Shown piece after piece: positions 1 to 10,629 of a DNA stretch of 64,000 nucleotides. Position 1 is the first letter of the stretch. Every line of letters begins with the position of its first letter. The translations under genes and the position numbers were made by a program. This DNA comes from Thermocatellispora tengchongensis (lineage in GTDB: Bacteria; Actinomycetota; Actinomycetes; Streptosporangiales; Streptosporangiaceae), in contig NZ_JACHGN010000014.1 of NCBI RefSeq assembly GCF_014202315.1, forward strand, positions 1 to 64,000, written 5' to 3'. The notes below the pieces were generated by a model. It was not told the DNA's origin and did no database searches. It saw only the letters and a list, made by a program, of their open reading frames with translations.

Positions 1-150
1 CAAAGGAATCCGTTCCCCACGAACCCGCGGGGGACGGGGTTGTGCATCATGCACTGGCTTTTAGCACACTGTTGAGTTCTCAAGAAACGGACGCGTGCTC
101 TGCGGCCCCGTGAGACGATCTCCCGTGAGCCCTCCAGGGCGTTACTTCCG
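1..150 (-). other. 5' leader of a 16S rRNA operon that lies off the left edge
   Basis: Read on the minus strand, the stretch around 60-90 contains TTGAGAACTCAACAGTGTG. This closely matches the conserved leader in front of actinobacterial 16S rRNA genes, and it is followed near the edge by a GGATTCCTTTG-like segment that in Streptomyces also belongs to the leader. The 16S gene itself is not in the window. The same words occur in some 16S-23S spacers, but the promoters just upstream favour the leader. Confidence 0.7.
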
Positions 151-157
151 CTTGTCT

Positions 158-187
158 ATCTTATCAGGCTTGGGAGGTTTGTGGCAA
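158..187 (-). promoter_or_regulatory. rRNA operon promoter, proximal
   Basis: On the minus strand there is TTGCCA (187-182), an 18-base spacer and TAAGAT (163-158), pointing at the rRNA leader. The match to a housekeeping-sigma promoter is good, and its position just upstream of the conserved leader fits an rrn promoter. Confidence 0.6.
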
Positions 188-234
188 ACCGTCCCGATCC
201 TGGTGGTTCGTCCCCCTTCGGGGACAACCCTTGG

Positions 235-263
235 ACCTTACCCGAATGTCCGGTACGCACCAA
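235..263 (-). promoter_or_regulatory. rRNA operon promoter, upstream
   Basis: On the minus strand there is TTGGTG (263-258), a 17-base spacer and TAAGGT (240-235). With the element at 158-187 this gives tandem promoters about 76 bases apart, as is usual for rRNA operons. The -35 box is only a partial match. Confidence 0.4.
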
Positions 264-447
264 ACCACGCCAGTACGCCCGATCTTCCGGGGAGAGGTTG
301 AGGGTGAGCAGGGCTCCTCGGCCCCGCAGGAAGAAACATTAGCACCCTCATCGGGATCATTGGCCGCTTCCCCGGTAACAATGAGGTCTACCCATGGTGC
401 AGAGACTCCAAACGCCACCGGGGGCCGCACGCTTCCGCCGGCCGCGG

Positions 448-476
448 CGCCGTGGGAGCGGATCGCTCCCACGGCG
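448..476. terminator. Strong hairpin between valS and the rRNA promoters
   Basis: A perfect 13-base stem CGCCGTGGGAGCG is separated by three bases from its reverse complement. It lies downstream of the valS stop and upstream of the rRNA promoters, where it would insulate one unit from the other. There is no T-tract, which is common in high-GC actinobacteria. Confidence 0.5.
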
Positions 477-485
477 ATCTGCGCA

Positions 486-563
486 GGTCAGAGCGGTAGC
501 GGACGCCGCACCCCCACTGCGCGGGGTCAGAGCGGTAGCGGACGCCACGCCCCGACTGCGCGG
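486..563. repeat. Two-copy 39-base tandem repeat
   Basis: A unit starting GGTCAGAGCGGTAGCGGACG begins at 486 and again at 525. The copies differ at a few positions. Nothing else in 264-696 looks coding: the short open frames there have no ribosome site or protein-like composition. Confidence 0.7.
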
Positions 564-696
564 GGCCCGGCAGCGGGACGGCCATCGTGCCCTGAGCGCG
601 GGTCAAGCCCGGCGGTGAAGACGGCGACCTGGCAATGACCCGCCCGCGAACCGCCCGCGAACCGGCCGTGCCCCGGCCGGGACCCGGCTGTGCGGG

Positions 697-3276
697 TCAG
701 GCCGGCGGCAGGGCGGCGAGCTGGGCCTCAAGCCGGGCGATGTCGGCCTCGGCCTGGGTGGCGCGGGCGCGGACCTTGGCCACGACGTCCTCGGGGGCCT
801 TTGCCATGAACTGCTCGTTGCCGAGCTTGCCCGCCGACTGGGCCGCCTCCTTGCGCGCGGCGGCGAGGTCCTTCTCCAGCCGCTTGCGCTCGGCGGCGAC
901 GTCGATGGCCCCCGCGGTGTCGATCTCGACCGCGACCGTGCCCACGACCACCCGGGCCGTGGCGTTGAAGCCGTCGCCCGCGGGATCGAGGCGGAGCAGC
1001 GTACGGATCGCCGGCTCGTGCGCGGCCAACGGCGTGCCTGCCAGCGCCAGGCGGGCGGCGACCCGCTGGCCCGGCTTGAGCCCCTGATCGGAGCGGAACC
1101 GGCGGACCTCGGTGACGAGGTGCTGCACCGCGCGGATCTCCTCCTCCGCCTCCGGCGCGTCGTACCGGGAGTCGGCGACCGGCCAGCTCGCGACCACGAT
1201 GGACTCGCGCCCGGTGAGCGCCCGCCACAGCTCCTCGGTGACGAACGGGATCATCGGGTGCAGCAGCCGCAGCAGCGCGTCGAAGACGTGGCCGAGGACC
1301 AGGCGCGTGTGGTCGAGCCCGGCGGCGAGCTGGATCTTGGCCAGCTCGACGTACCAGTCGAAGACCTCGTCCCACGCGAAGTGGTACAGCAGGTCGGCGA
1401 CCTTGGCGAACTCGAACTCCTCCGACGCCTCGTCCACCGCCCTGATCACGGACTGCAGCCGGGACAGGATCCAGCGGTCGGCGGCGGTCAGGCCGGTGTC
1501 GGGCAGCTCGCCCGCGACCGTGGCGCCGTTCATGAGCGCGAAGCGGGTGGCGTTCCAGATCTTGTTGCAGAAGTTCCGCGAGCCGGCCGCCCACTCCTCG
1601 CTGATCGCCACATCGGAGCCGGGGTTGGCGCCGCGCAGCAGCGTGAAGCGGGTGGCGTCGGCGCCGTAACGCTCGATCCAGTCGAGCGGATCGACGACGT
1701 TGCCGAACGACTTGGACATCTTCTTGCCGAACTGGTCGCGGACCATGCCGTGCAGCGCGACGACCCGGAACGGCGGCTCGCCGTCCATGGCGTACAGGCC
1801 GAACATCATCATCCGGGCCACCCAGAAGAACAGGATGTCGTAGCCGGTGACCAGGACCGAGGTCGGGTAGAACCTGGCCAGCTCCGGGGTCTGCTCCGGC
1901 CAGCCCATCGTGGAGAACGGCCACAGGCCGGAGGAGAACCAGGTGTCCAGGACGTCCGGGTCCTGGACGTAGCCGGCCGGGGGCTCCTCGTCGGGGCCGA
2001 CGCACACGACCTCGCCACCCGGGCCGTACCAGACCGGGATGCGGTGCCCCCACCAGAGCTGGCGGGAGATGCACCAGTCGTGCATGTCATCGACCCAGTC
2101 GAAGTAGCGCTTGGCCATCTCGGGCGGGTGGATGCGGGTACGCCCGTCGCGCACCGCGTCGCCCGCGGCCTTGGCCAGCGGCGAGACGTTGACGAACCAC
2201 TGCAGCGACAGCCGCGGCTCGACCACGGTCTTGCACCGCGAGCAGTGGCCGACGGAGTGCAGGTAGGGACGCCGCTCGTGCACGATGCGGCCCTCGGCGC
2301 GCAGCGCCGCCACGACCGCCGGCCGCGCCTCGAACCGGTCGAGCCCTTCGAACGGCCCGTGGGCGGTGATGACGCCGCGCTCGTCCATGATGGACAGCGA
2401 CGGCAGCGAGTGGCGGCGGCCGATCTCGAAGTCGTTGGGGTCGTGGGCCGGGGTGACCTTGACCGCGCCGGTGCCGAACGCCGGATCGACGTGCTCGTCG
2501 GCCACGATCGGGATGCGCCGCCCGGTGAGCGGCAGCTCGACCTCGCGGCCGACCAGGTGCGTGTAGCGCTCGTCGGAGGGGTGGACCGCCACCGCGGTGT
2601 CGCCGAGCATGGTCTCGGCGCGGGTGGTGGCCACCACGATCGCGTCGTCGCCGTCGCCGTAGCGGATCGAGACCAGCTCGCCCTCGTCCTCGCTGTGCTC
2701 GACCTCGATGTCGGACAGCGCGGTCAGGCAGCGCGGGCACCAGTTGATGATGCGCTCGGCGCGGTAGACGAGCCCGTCGTCGAACAGCCGCTTGAAGATG
2801 GTCTGGACGGCCCGCGACAGGCCCTCGTCCATGGTGAACCGCTCGCGCGACCAGTCGACGCCGTCGCCGAGCTTCTTCATCTGGCCGAGGATGCGCCCGC
2901 CGGACTCCTCCTTCCACTGCCAGACGCGCTCCACGAACGCCTCGCGGCCGAGGTCGTGCCGCGACAGGCCGTCCTTGGCGATCTCGCGCTCCACGACGTT
3001 CTGGGTGGCGATGCCGGCGTGGTCCATGCCGGGCAGCCACAGCGTCTCCATGCCGCGCATGCGGGCGCGGCGGGTGAGCGCGTCCTGGATGGAGTGGTCG
3101 AGCGCGTGGCCGATGTGCAGGGAGCCGGTGACGTTGGGCGGCGGAAGCACGATCGAGTACGGCTCGCGGTCGCTGCCCGGGTCCGCCCGGAAGTACCCCT
3201 CGGATACCCAGCGCTCGTAGCTCCGGGTCTCGACGTCGGCGGGCGTGTACTGGGTTGGCAGCTCTGGCGTCGTCAC
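697..3276 (-). CDS. valS: Valine--tRNA ligase
   Basis: Cytoplasmic class I aminoacyl-tRNA synthetase that charges tRNA-Val and edits misactivated threonine. The 859-residue length is normal for bacterial ValRS. The HIGH signature is at residues 54-57 in [13 protein letters not shown], and KMSKS is near residues 519-523. The editing domain lies between them, and the C-terminus is the usual charged coiled coil that contacts the tRNA. The start is GTG. A TAGAAT box (3288-3283) places the transcript start at the GTG itself, so this gene probably has its own leaderless promoter, separate from clpX upstream, whose terminator-like hairpin lies between them. Confidence 0.97.
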   Translation of the reverse strand: MTTPELPTQYTPADVETRSYERWVSEGYFRADPGSDREPYSIVLPPPNVTGSLHIGHALDHSIQDALTRRARMRGMETLWLPGMDHAGIATQNVVEREIAKDGLSRHDLGREAFVERVWQWKEESGGRILGQMKKLGDGVDWSRERFTMDEGLSRAVQTIFKRLFDDGLVYRAERIINWCPRCLTALSDIEVEHSEDEGELVSIRYGDGDDAIVVATTRAETMLGDTAVAVHPSDERYTHLVGREVELPLTGRRIPIVADEHVDPAFGTGAVKVTPAHDPNDFEIGRRHSLPSLSIMDERGVITAHGPFEGLDRFEARPAVVAALRAEGRIVHERRPYLHSVGHCSRCKTVVEPRLSLQWFVNVSPLAKAAGDAVRDGRTRIHPPEMAKRYFDWVDDMHDWCISRQLWWGHRIPVWYGPGGEVVCVGPDEEPPAGYVQDPDVLDTWFSSGLWPFSTMGWPEQTPELARFYPTSVLVTGYDILFFWVARMMMFGLYAMDGEPPFRVVALHGMVRDQFGKKMSKSFGNVVDPLDWIERYGADATRFTLLRGANPGSDVAISEEWAAGSRNFCNKIWNATRFALMNGATVAGELPDTGLTAADRWILSRLQSVIRAVDEASEEFEFAKVADLLYHFAWDEVFDWYVELAKIQLAAGLDHTRLVLGHVFDALLRLLHPMIPFVTEELWRALTGRESIVVASWPVADSRYDAPEAEEEIRAVQHLVTEVRRFRSDQGLKPGQRVAARLALAGTPLAAHEPAIRTLLRLDPAGDGFNATARVVVGTVAVEIDTAGAIDVAAERKRLEKDLAAARKEAAQSAGKLGNEQFMAKAPEDVVAKVRARATQAEADIARLEAQLAALPPA

Positions 3277-3282
3277 GTGACG

Positions 3283-3288
3283 ATTCTA
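3283..3288 (-). promoter_or_regulatory. -10 box of valS (leaderless)
   Basis: TAGAAT on the minus strand ends seven bases before the GTG start of valS, so transcription would begin at the start codon. No clear -35 element is visible. Confidence 0.4.
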
Positions 3289-3360
3289 GGGCCGGGCCGC
3301 ACCCGTTCCGTATCCGTTCGAGCGCGGGGCGGATCACGCGTCGCGCGCGCCCCGGCATGC

Positions 3361-3396
3361 GAACGGCCGGCGGTGATCGTCACCGCCGGCCGGTTC
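3361..3396 (-). terminator. clpX terminator hairpin
   Basis: A near-perfect inverted repeat with arms built on GGCCGGCGGTGA (one bulged base) and a loop of about three to four bases lies 20-55 bases after the clpX stop. It lacks a T-tract. Confidence 0.6.
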
Positions 3397-3415
3397 AGGC
3401 GTGTTCGCGCGCCCG

Positions 3416-4699
<1,284 letters not shown>

Positions 4700-4845
4700 C
4701 CCAGATACTCCTTTGCGTGGGACCGCCCTGCTGCCGCGGTCCGTTTCTTTCGCCCCCGGCCCGATACCGGGTGCGAAAAGTCATCCCGCTCAGGTTTCGA
4801 CGTTACCGTCTTCCGGGCCCTCAGTGAGCCCCCTAGCGGCGAGTC

Positions 4846-4882
4846 GCACCGGAACGTGCCCAATTGGGCACCGTTCCGGTGC
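4846..4882 (-). terminator. clpP2 terminator hairpin
   Basis: Long inverted repeat with arms GCACCGGAACG(G)TGCCC around a central AATT, starting about ten bases after the clpP2 stop. It should end most clpP1-clpP2 transcripts before clpX. Confidence 0.6.
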
Positions 4883-4892
4883 GCACGATCCG

Positions 4893-5537
4893 TCAGCTCG
4901 CGACCGCTTGAGCGCGCTTCTTCCGCGACGGAATGATGTCGTCTACCAGGCCGTACTCCTTCGCCTCCTCGGCGCTGAGGATCTTGTCGCGCTCGATGTC
5001 GCGACGGACCTGGTCGGCGGTCTTGCCCGAGTGCCTGGCCACGATCTCCTCCAGGAGCGAGCGCATCCGCAGGATCTCGCGCGCCTGGATCTCGATGTCG
5101 CTCCCCTGGCCGCCGCCCTCGGTGGAGGGCTGGTGGATCAGGACGCGGGCGTTGGGCAGCGCGAACCGCTTGCCCGGCGTACCGCCGGCGAGCAGGACCG
5201 CGGCGGCGGAGGCCGCCTGGCCCAGGCACACCGTCTGGATCTCCGGCCGGACGAACTGCATCGTGTCGTAGATCGCCGTCATGGCGGTGAAGGAGCCGCC
5301 CGGCGAGTTGATGTAGATGCTGATGTCACGGTCGGGATCGAGCGACTCCAGCGTCAGGAGCTGGGCCATCACGTCGTTGGCCGACGTGTCGTCGATCTGC
5401 ACCCCGAGGAAGATGATGCGGTCCTCGAAGAGCTTGGTGTACGGGTTCATTTCCTTGATCCCGTATGTCGTCCGCTCGGTGAACGACGGGATCACATAGC
5501 GGCCGTTGATGTCTCCCGGCCGGATCAGCTCAGTCAC
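4893..5537 (-). CDS. clpP2: ATP-dependent Clp protease proteolytic subunit ClpP2
   Basis: Serine protease subunit that in actinobacteria forms a mixed ClpP1P2 tetradecamer. The chosen GTG (reading VTELIRPGD) follows an AAAGGG ribosome site and gives 214 residues, the same as mycobacterial ClpP2; the frame stays open further upstream inside clpP1 but has no better start. Visible features are the INSPGG oxyanion strand, the nucleophile in GQAAS, the histidine in LIHQPS and the aspartate in the ERDKI region. Only 11 bases separate it from clpP1, so the two are co-transcribed. Confidence 0.95.
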   Translation of the reverse strand: MTELIRPGDINGRYVIPSFTERTTYGIKEMNPYTKLFEDRIIFLGVQIDDTSANDVMAQLLTLESLDPDRDISIYINSPGGSFTAMTAIYDTMQFVRPEIQTVCLGQAASAAAVLLAGGTPGKRFALPNARVLIHQPSTEGGGQGSDIEIQAREILRMRSLLEEIVARHSGKTADQVRRDIERDKILSAEEAKEYGLVDDIIPSRKKRAQAVAS

Positions 5538-5548
5538 CTTTCGCCCTT

Positions 5549-6193
5549 TCAGGAGACGGCACCGCTGGAGGGCACCTGCCGCGCGCTGCGCACCACGTGG
5601 TCGATGAAGCCGTAGTCCTTGGCCTCGTCGGCGGTGAACCAGCGGTCGCGGTCGGAATCCTTCTCGATCTGTTCGAGCGGCTGGCCGGTGTGGTAGGCAA
5701 TACGCTCGGCCAGGGTCTTCTTCACGTAGAGCATCTGCTCCGCCTGGATGGCGATGTCGGCGGCGGTTCCGCCGATGCCACCGGAAGGCTGGTGCATCAT
5801 GATGCGGGCGTGGGGCAGTGCGTAACGCTTGCCGTGGGCGCCGGCGCAGAGCAGGAACTGCCCCATCGAGGCGGCGAGGCCCATGGCGACGGTGCACACG
5901 TCGTTAGGCACATACTCCATCATGTCGTAGATCGCCATACCTGACGTCACCGAACCGCCCGGCGAGTTGATGTACAGGTAGATATCGCGTTCGGAGTCGT
6001 CGGCCGCAAGCAGCAGCAGCTCCGCGCAGATTCGGTTGGCGATCTCGTCGTTGACCTGGGAGCCCAGCACGATGATGCGCTCGCGCAGCAGCCGCTGATA
6101 AAGCTGGTCTTCGAGCCGGAACGAGCCGTTGGGCTGGCTCGACGAGGCGGGCTCGAAGCCGTTCGGCTGGTAGAGGGTCGGCGGGCTGGTCAC
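5549..6193 (-). CDS. clpP1: ATP-dependent Clp protease proteolytic subunit ClpP1
   Basis: First gene of the clpP1-clpP2 pair. The catalytic serine is at about residue 109 (GLAAS) and the histidine at about 134 (MMHQPSGG), with the acidic residue in the DSDRDR segment. I chose the GTG at 6193 because GGAAGG lies seven bases upstream and because a TAGGGT -10 box and a ClgR-type operator lie just before it. An ATG at 6265 would add 24 residues but would place the -10 box inside the gene. Confidence 0.93.
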   Translation of the reverse strand: MTSPPTLYQPNGFEPASSSQPNGSFRLEDQLYQRLLRERIIVLGSQVNDEIANRICAELLLLAADDSERDIYLYINSPGGSVTSGMAIYDMMEYVPNDVCTVAMGLAASMGQFLLCAGAHGKRYALPHARIMMHQPSGGIGGTAADIAIQAEQMLYVKKTLAERIAYHTGQPLEQIEKDSDRDRWFTADEAKDYGFIDHVVRSARQVPSSGAVS

Positions 6194-6237
6194 AGCGTCA
6201 CCTTCCGATGCGTCGTAAACGATTGGCTTTGCCTGTG

Positions 6238-6243
6238 ACCCTA
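6238..6243 (-). promoter_or_regulatory. -10 box of clpP1
   Basis: TAGGGT on the minus strand, about 45 bases before the GTG start of clpP1, with the ClgR-type operator about 50 bases further upstream. Confidence 0.4.
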
Positions 6244-6282
6244 ACGCCCGTCGTGGACCTGACATGCCCCCTCCGAGGTGCT

Positions 6283-6296
6283 GTTCGCTGTCGGCG
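6283..6296. promoter_or_regulatory. Candidate ClgR operator upstream of clpP1
   Basis: GTTCGC, five bases, then GCG. This is exactly the GTTCGC-N5-GCG motif described for the Streptomyces activator ClgR, which turns on clpP1P2 and lon. It lies about 90 bases upstream of the clpP1 start and near -59 relative to the predicted transcript start, a normal site for an activator. Confidence 0.6.
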
Positions 6297-6299
6297 CAG

Positions 6300-7318
6300 G
6301 TAGGTCCCCAAGGGGTTTGAGGACCGCCGGCCCGTACAGCCCCACGCTAGACCGGCCAACCGCACCAAGCCCCTTCAACCCCGAAAACTCCCCACGCTCA
6401 ACCGGCATTCACCGTCAGGCCCCCGGTTCCAGATCTTTGGGACAAGCTTTCGCGATAGGCGGGACCGCGCTTGCCCCACCATGACCAGCCCTTGGCCCGC
6501 CCCTCCCGGCCATCGAGAAGCCCCGCTCATCCTCAGCGACCGGCGCAAGGTCCGTGTCGCCCGGGCGGGGCGTAGCGCGGTACCGGAGGCGCGGGGCCAT
6601 ACGTGCGGGGCGCAGCCCGGTCTCTGGAGGCGGCGCGGGCGCCGGCGGGCGGCAGACGGCCGGAGCACGGCGCGATGCCGAAGCGCGGGACGGCACGCGG
6701 GCAACACGCGGCGCGAGCCGGGCACAGGGCGAGCGCGGGCGTGACGTAGCCCGGGGCGAAGGCGCGGGCGTGACGTAGCGCGGTACCGGAGCACGTGCGG
6801 GCGCGGCGTGGTCTCTGGAGGGGCCCGGTGCCAGAGCGCCACCATTTCACGACGCCACACTTCTACCAGGGGAAACTTTCACACCACTCCTGTCAGTGCC
6901 ATTCGGCCATACGCCGGCGCTTGAGGGCTGGGCGCATGCATGCGCCGGGCGGGATGCGGGCCCAAGGTGCCCGTGCGGGGGCCCAGGGCGCGGGCACGGC
7001 GCCCTGCGCCGAGGCGGCGGGGGAGGCTGAGGGCGGGGTGGGCGGCGCGCGACCACACGGACGGGAGCGGTACGCCGGCGCGCTGTGGACGAGCGGGGCA
7101 TGGATGGCGGCGCGCCGTCGGGGGCGGGTGCCACGCGGACCGGGACACGGTGCGCAGCGCGGTAGGGGCAGGCGAGCCGGGCGTGGATCGCGACGGGGAG
7201 GCGGACGCGCGTGTACATGCCGGTGTCTGCGACGCCTGTCGCGGGCCCGCGCCCCGCGTGAGGCTGCAAGCGCACCGCCGCCACCGTCTCTCGTTCAGGA
7301 CGTCGATGCCCCCAACGC
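6300..7318. other. Long spacer between clpP1 and tig, no gene seen
   Basis: About 1 kb of extremely GC-rich sequence. Open frames occur in several frames, but none has a ribosome site with a protein-like composition. It contains scattered repeats: CGTAGCGCGGTACCGGA near 6569 and 6774, and GCGCGGGCGTGACGTAGC near 6735 and 6760. In many actinobacteria tig and clpP1 are nearly adjacent, so the length is unusual. Confidence 0.5.
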
Positions 7319-7354
7319 GTACGCCCCCGTCGCGAGGCTGCGACGGGGGCGTAC
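7319..7354 (-). terminator. tig terminator hairpin
   Basis: Perfect 15-base stem (GTACGCCCCCGTCGC and its complement) with a six-base loop, starting about 40 bases after the tig stop. Confidence 0.7.
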
Positions 7355-7391
7355 GGTGACGCGGTGAGCCGAAGAGGTGGCGCCGGCGTGC

Positions 7392-8783
7392 CTACTCGGC
7401 GGGCTTGTCGGTCGCCTGCTCCTCGGACGGCGCCTCGGCGGACTCGCCCTCGGCCGGAGGGTTGATCTCGGCGTAGATGGCCTTGAGGTCGACCTCGTTG
7501 CCGTTCTCGTCGACGACCTTGGCGGCGTCGCCGAGGACGGTCTTGGCCTTGTCGCGGACGATCTCGACCATGGCCAGCGTGAGCTGGTCGTTGTCGGCGA
7601 GGTGCTGGGCGAGGGTGTTGGGGGCCACGCCCAGCTCCATGGCGCGGCGGACGACGAAGTTGGTGAGCTCCTGCTCGGAGACGCCGAGGTCCTCCTGCTT
7701 GACGATCTTGTCGAGCACGAAGCCGGTCTTCAGCGCCTTGGCGGCGGTCTGCTCGAACTCCTGGAAGCGCTCCTCTTCCGTGGTCTGGTAGAGGCGGAAG
7801 AACGCGTCGCGGCTGAGGCCGCTGTCGGCGATCTGGTGCTCAAGGTTGTGCTTGCGCGCGTCGATCTCGGTCTTCAGCGCGCTGTCGGGCAGCGGGATGT
7901 CGATCTGCTCCAGGAGGGCGTCGAGCGCCTTGTCGCGGGCCTCCATGACCTGCTGCACGATCTTGTTGCGGCGGACCTGCCCGCGCAGGCTCTCGCGCAG
8001 CTCCTCCAGCGTGTCGAACTCGCTGGCGAGCTGGGCGAAGTCGTCGTCGAGCTCGGGGAGGACCTTCTCCTTGACCGACTTGACGGAGACCGTGATCTGG
8101 GCCTCCTCGCCCGCGTTCTGGCCGCCGACCAGCTCGGAGGTGAAGACCTTCTCCTCGCCCGCGGACATGCCCTCCAGGGCGGCGTCGAGGCCCTGCAGCA
8201 CCGAGCCGGCGCCGACCTCGTACGACACCTCGCTCGCCTGCTGCTCCTCGATGTTCTTGCCGTCGATGGACGCGGCGAGGTCCATGACGACGTAGTCGCC
8301 CTTGCGCGCCGGGCGCTCGACGCCGGTGAGGGTGGCGAAGCGCTGGCGCAGGGAGTCGAGCTGCGCGTCGATGTCGGCGTCGGAGACCTCGGCCGTGCTG
8401 ACCGTCACCTCGATGCCCTGGTAGTCGGGGAGGTCGAAGTTGGGCCGGATGTCCACCTCGGCGGTGAACTCGACCTGCTGACCGTCCTCGATCTTCGTGA
8501 CCTCGATGTCCGGCTGGCTGACCGGGAAGATGTCGCTCTCGTCAACGGCCTGGCCGTACAGCTTCGGGACCGCGTCGTTGAGCGTCTCCTCCAGCACCAC
8601 TGCGCGGCCGAAGCGCTGCTCGATGATGCGAGCAGGGACCTTGCCGGGGCGGAAACCGGGGACGCGCACCTGCTGCGCGACCTTCTTGTACGCCGCCTTC
8701 ATGCTTTCGCCGAGTTCCTCGAACGGTACCTCGACGGTGAGCTTCACCCGGGTCGGGGTGAGCTCCTCGACAGCGGTCTTCAC
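7392..8783 (-). CDS. tig: Trigger factor (ribosome-bound chaperone and prolyl isomerase)
   Basis: Binds the ribosome exit tunnel and holds nascent chains. The 463 residues fall into the three known domains. The N-terminal ribosome-binding domain carries the signature GFRPGKVP near residue 44, an FKBP-type prolyl isomerase domain spans roughly 155-240, and a helical C-terminal chaperone domain follows. The acidic Glu/Ala/Pro-rich tail is common in actinobacteria. The ATG follows AAGGAG. Its neighbours clpP1, clpP2 and clpX are the classic association. A strong hairpin ends the unit. Confidence 0.96.
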   Translation of the reverse strand: MKTAVEELTPTRVKLTVEVPFEELGESMKAAYKKVAQQVRVPGFRPGKVPARIIEQRFGRAVVLEETLNDAVPKLYGQAVDESDIFPVSQPDIEVTKIEDGQQVEFTAEVDIRPNFDLPDYQGIEVTVSTAEVSDADIDAQLDSLRQRFATLTGVERPARKGDYVVMDLAASIDGKNIEEQQASEVSYEVGAGSVLQGLDAALEGMSAGEEKVFTSELVGGQNAGEEAQITVSVKSVKEKVLPELDDDFAQLASEFDTLEELRESLRGQVRRNKIVQQVMEARDKALDALLEQIDIPLPDSALKTEIDARKHNLEHQIADSGLSRDAFFRLYQTTEEERFQEFEQTAAKALKTGFVLDKIVKQEDLGVSEQELTNFVVRRAMELGVAPNTLAQHLADNDQLTLAMVEIVRDKAKTVLGDAAKVVDENGNEVDLKAIYAEINPPAEGESAEAPSEEQATDKPAE

Positions 8784-8974
8784 GGGGTGGTCTCCTTGAT
8801 CAAGCTTCGAGTGATCGCGGGCGCGTCAAGTCGTGTACGGCTACCGCGGCAAGCGCGCCGCGCCCACATGTGCGGCGCTGATCACAACCATCTGGACATG
8901 CTCGAAAGTGGCGCGTGTCCAGCGCCGCCCGCCAGTCTAAGGCAGATGAACACATCTGGACGACGAAGCTACCG

Positions 8975-9841
8975 TCAGATCTCCTTCATGATCTTCAGGA
9001 GAATGGCCACGGTCTCGTCGGGCGTGGTGCTCACCGCGCACAACCGCTCCATGACCTCGCTGTAGCGGTCGACCTCCTCGCGCTTGTCGAGATACAGCGC
9101 GCTGGCGAGCTGCTCGACGTACACGACGTCGGGAAGCTCGGGGTCCTGGAAGCGCAGGATGCTGAACGCGCCGCCCTCGGCGCTGTGCCCGCCGAAGCTG
9201 AACGGCATCACCTGGATGGTGATGTTGGGCTGGCGCATGAGGTCGAGCAGGTGCTCGATCTGCGCCCGCATCACGTCGGCGCCGCCGATGGGCCTGCGCA
9301 GGGCCGCCTCGTCGATGACCGCCCAGAAGAACGGGCCGCCCCCGCCGTCGAGCACGCGCTGACGCTCCATCCGCAGGTCGACACGCCGGGAGATCTCGTG
9401 CGAGCTGAGGCCGGCGGCGCCGGCGGTGATCACCGCGCGGGCGTACTCCTTCGTCTGCAGCAGGCCGGGGATGAACTGCACCTCGTACGTGCGGATGCGC
9501 GAGGCCGCCTCCTCCAGGCCGACGTATGCCTGGAACCACGACGGGAGCAGGTCGTTGAAGCGGTGCCACCACCCCGGCTCGTTGGCCTTGAGCACGAGTT
9601 CCATGACGGGCATGCGCGCCTCCTCGTCCTCCACGCCGTACAGGGTGAGGAGGTCGGCCACGTCGCGCTCCTTGAAGCCGACCCGGCCGAGCTCCATCCG
9701 GCTGATCTTGGATTCGGAGCCGCGGATGAGGTGGCCGGCCTCTTCGCGCGAGATGCCCTTGGCCTCCCGCAACCGGCGCAGTTGGGAGCCCAGGAGGATG
9801 CGCAGCGCCGTGGGACCTGCTCCCGGCTGAGTCTGCGTCAC
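8975..9841 (-). CDS. XRE-family regulator with DUF5753 (WhiJ/Scr1-like)
   Basis: DNA-binding protein of 288 residues. The N-terminal helix-turn-helix (about residues 14-70) includes LRRLREAKGISREEAGHLI and SKISRMELGR. The C-terminal DUF5753 domain contains the typical WFQAYVGLEEAA, YEVQFIPGLLQT and YVEQ motifs. Actinomycete genomes carry many copies, usually beside a DUF397 peptide or an anti-sigma-type ATPase. Here the partner is the divergent ATPase at 10084, and no DUF397 gene is visible. The shared 240-base intergenic region holds TGCA-centred palindromes that it may bind. Confidence 0.88.
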   Translation of the reverse strand: MTQTQPGAGPTALRILLGSQLRRLREAKGISREEAGHLIRGSESKISRMELGRVGFKERDVADLLTLYGVEDEEARMPVMELVLKANEPGWWHRFNDLLPSWFQAYVGLEEAASRIRTYEVQFIPGLLQTKEYARAVITAGAAGLSSHEISRRVDLRMERQRVLDGGGGPFFWAVIDEAALRRPIGGADVMRAQIEHLLDLMRQPNITIQVMPFSFGGHSAEGGAFSILRFQDPELPDVVYVEQLASALYLDKREEVDRYSEVMERLCAVSTTPDETVAILLKIMKEI

Positions 9842-9961
9842 GTCGCCTCCCTCTCGCTTGGGCCAGCGGACACAGTGTCACCACTTCCGGCCGCTATGAC
9901 AAGGTCTCAACCTCGTGTCCGATTCGCAAGCCGGAAGTCGTAACCGCCCATGCGGTTGCAC

Positions 9962-9981
9962 AATGCAGGTGCACGTGCATT
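9962..9981. promoter_or_regulatory. Palindrome AATGCA-N8-TGCATT in the divergent promoter region
   Basis: Perfect 6-base inverted repeat with an internal TGCACGTGCA palindrome, between the XRE regulator and the ATPase gene. A likely operator of the XRE protein. Confidence 0.45.
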
Positions 9982-10020
9982 TGGGTCTTGCAGCGGACGT
10001 AAGCGGTGACCCATGATGGC

Positions 10021-10050
10021 CTAGTGCATATTGGGCTAATGGTGCACTAG
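10021..10050. promoter_or_regulatory. Palindrome CTAGTGCA-N14-TGCACTAG upstream of the ATPase gene
   Basis: Perfect 8-base arms overlapping a possible promoter (TTGGGC at 10031, 18 bases, TAAATC at 10055). It shares the TGCA core with the site at 9962, so both may bind the same regulator, probably the divergent XRE protein. Confidence 0.5.
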
Positions 10051-10083
10051 TCCGTAAATCGGCAACGTTACGGAGATGTCAAC

Positions 10084-10629
10084 ATGGGACCGGGAGGGGT
10101 CGGCCGGATGGTGGATGAACCGGTGTCCACCGCTGACCGCCTGCAGATACAGCGGCGACTCGGCTTCGCGGAACTGCTGTACGCGCGGGCGTCCGACACG
10201 GCGACGTGCCCCCTCCCGCCGCAGGCCGACTCGGTGAAGCTGGCCCGTGACGTCACCCGGAACACGCTGCGGAACTGGGGCCTGAACGACCTCGGCGACG
10301 ACGCCGCCCTGGTGGTCTCGGAGCTGGTCACCAACGCCGTCCGCTATGCGATGTGCCCCCGCGGCACCAGCGGCGAGCTGCCCATCACGCTGATGCTGCT
10401 GCGCCTCATGCCGCACGTGCTGCTCGCCGTGGCCGACCCGAGCGACGAGGCTCCGGTGCCCAAGGAGCCCGACTTCATCTCCGAGAACGGCCGCGGCCTG
10501 TACATCGTGGAGACCTACAGCCAGCGCTGGGGCTGGGACCGGCTGGAGAACGGCGGCAAGGCCGTGTGGGCGCTGTTCGGCGGCGACGGCTTCGTGACGG
10601 GGCCGGGCCAGGCCGGCGCGGCCGGATGA
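10084..10629 (+). CDS. ATP-binding anti-sigma-type regulatory protein (HATPase)
   Basis: GHKL ATPase of the RsbW/SpoIIAB-like family, 181 residues. The N box is SELVTNAVRY, the G1 region is VADPSDEAP and the G2 region is NGRGLYIVE. Such proteins in actinomycetes bind or phosphorylate anti-sigma-antagonist partners or act with XRE regulators. The ATG follows GGAG at nine bases; a later in-frame GTG is possible. It is divergent from the XRE-DUF5753 gene, the common pairing for this family. Confidence 0.85.
   Translation: MGPGGVGRMVDEPVSTADRLQIQRRLGFAELLYARASDTATCPLPPQADSVKLARDVTRNTLRNWGLNDLGDDAALVVSELVTNAVRYAMCPRGTSGELPITLMLLRLMPHVLLAVADPSDEAPVPKEPDFISENGRGLYIVETYSQRWGWDRLENGGKAVWALFGGDGFVTGPGQAGAAG

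Noticed and set aside
6795-7367. 190-codon frame in the clpP1-tig spacer
   Set aside because: No ribosome site, overlaps the tig terminator hairpin, and is Arg/Gly-rich with no protein-like pattern; several frames are open here simply because of GC content.
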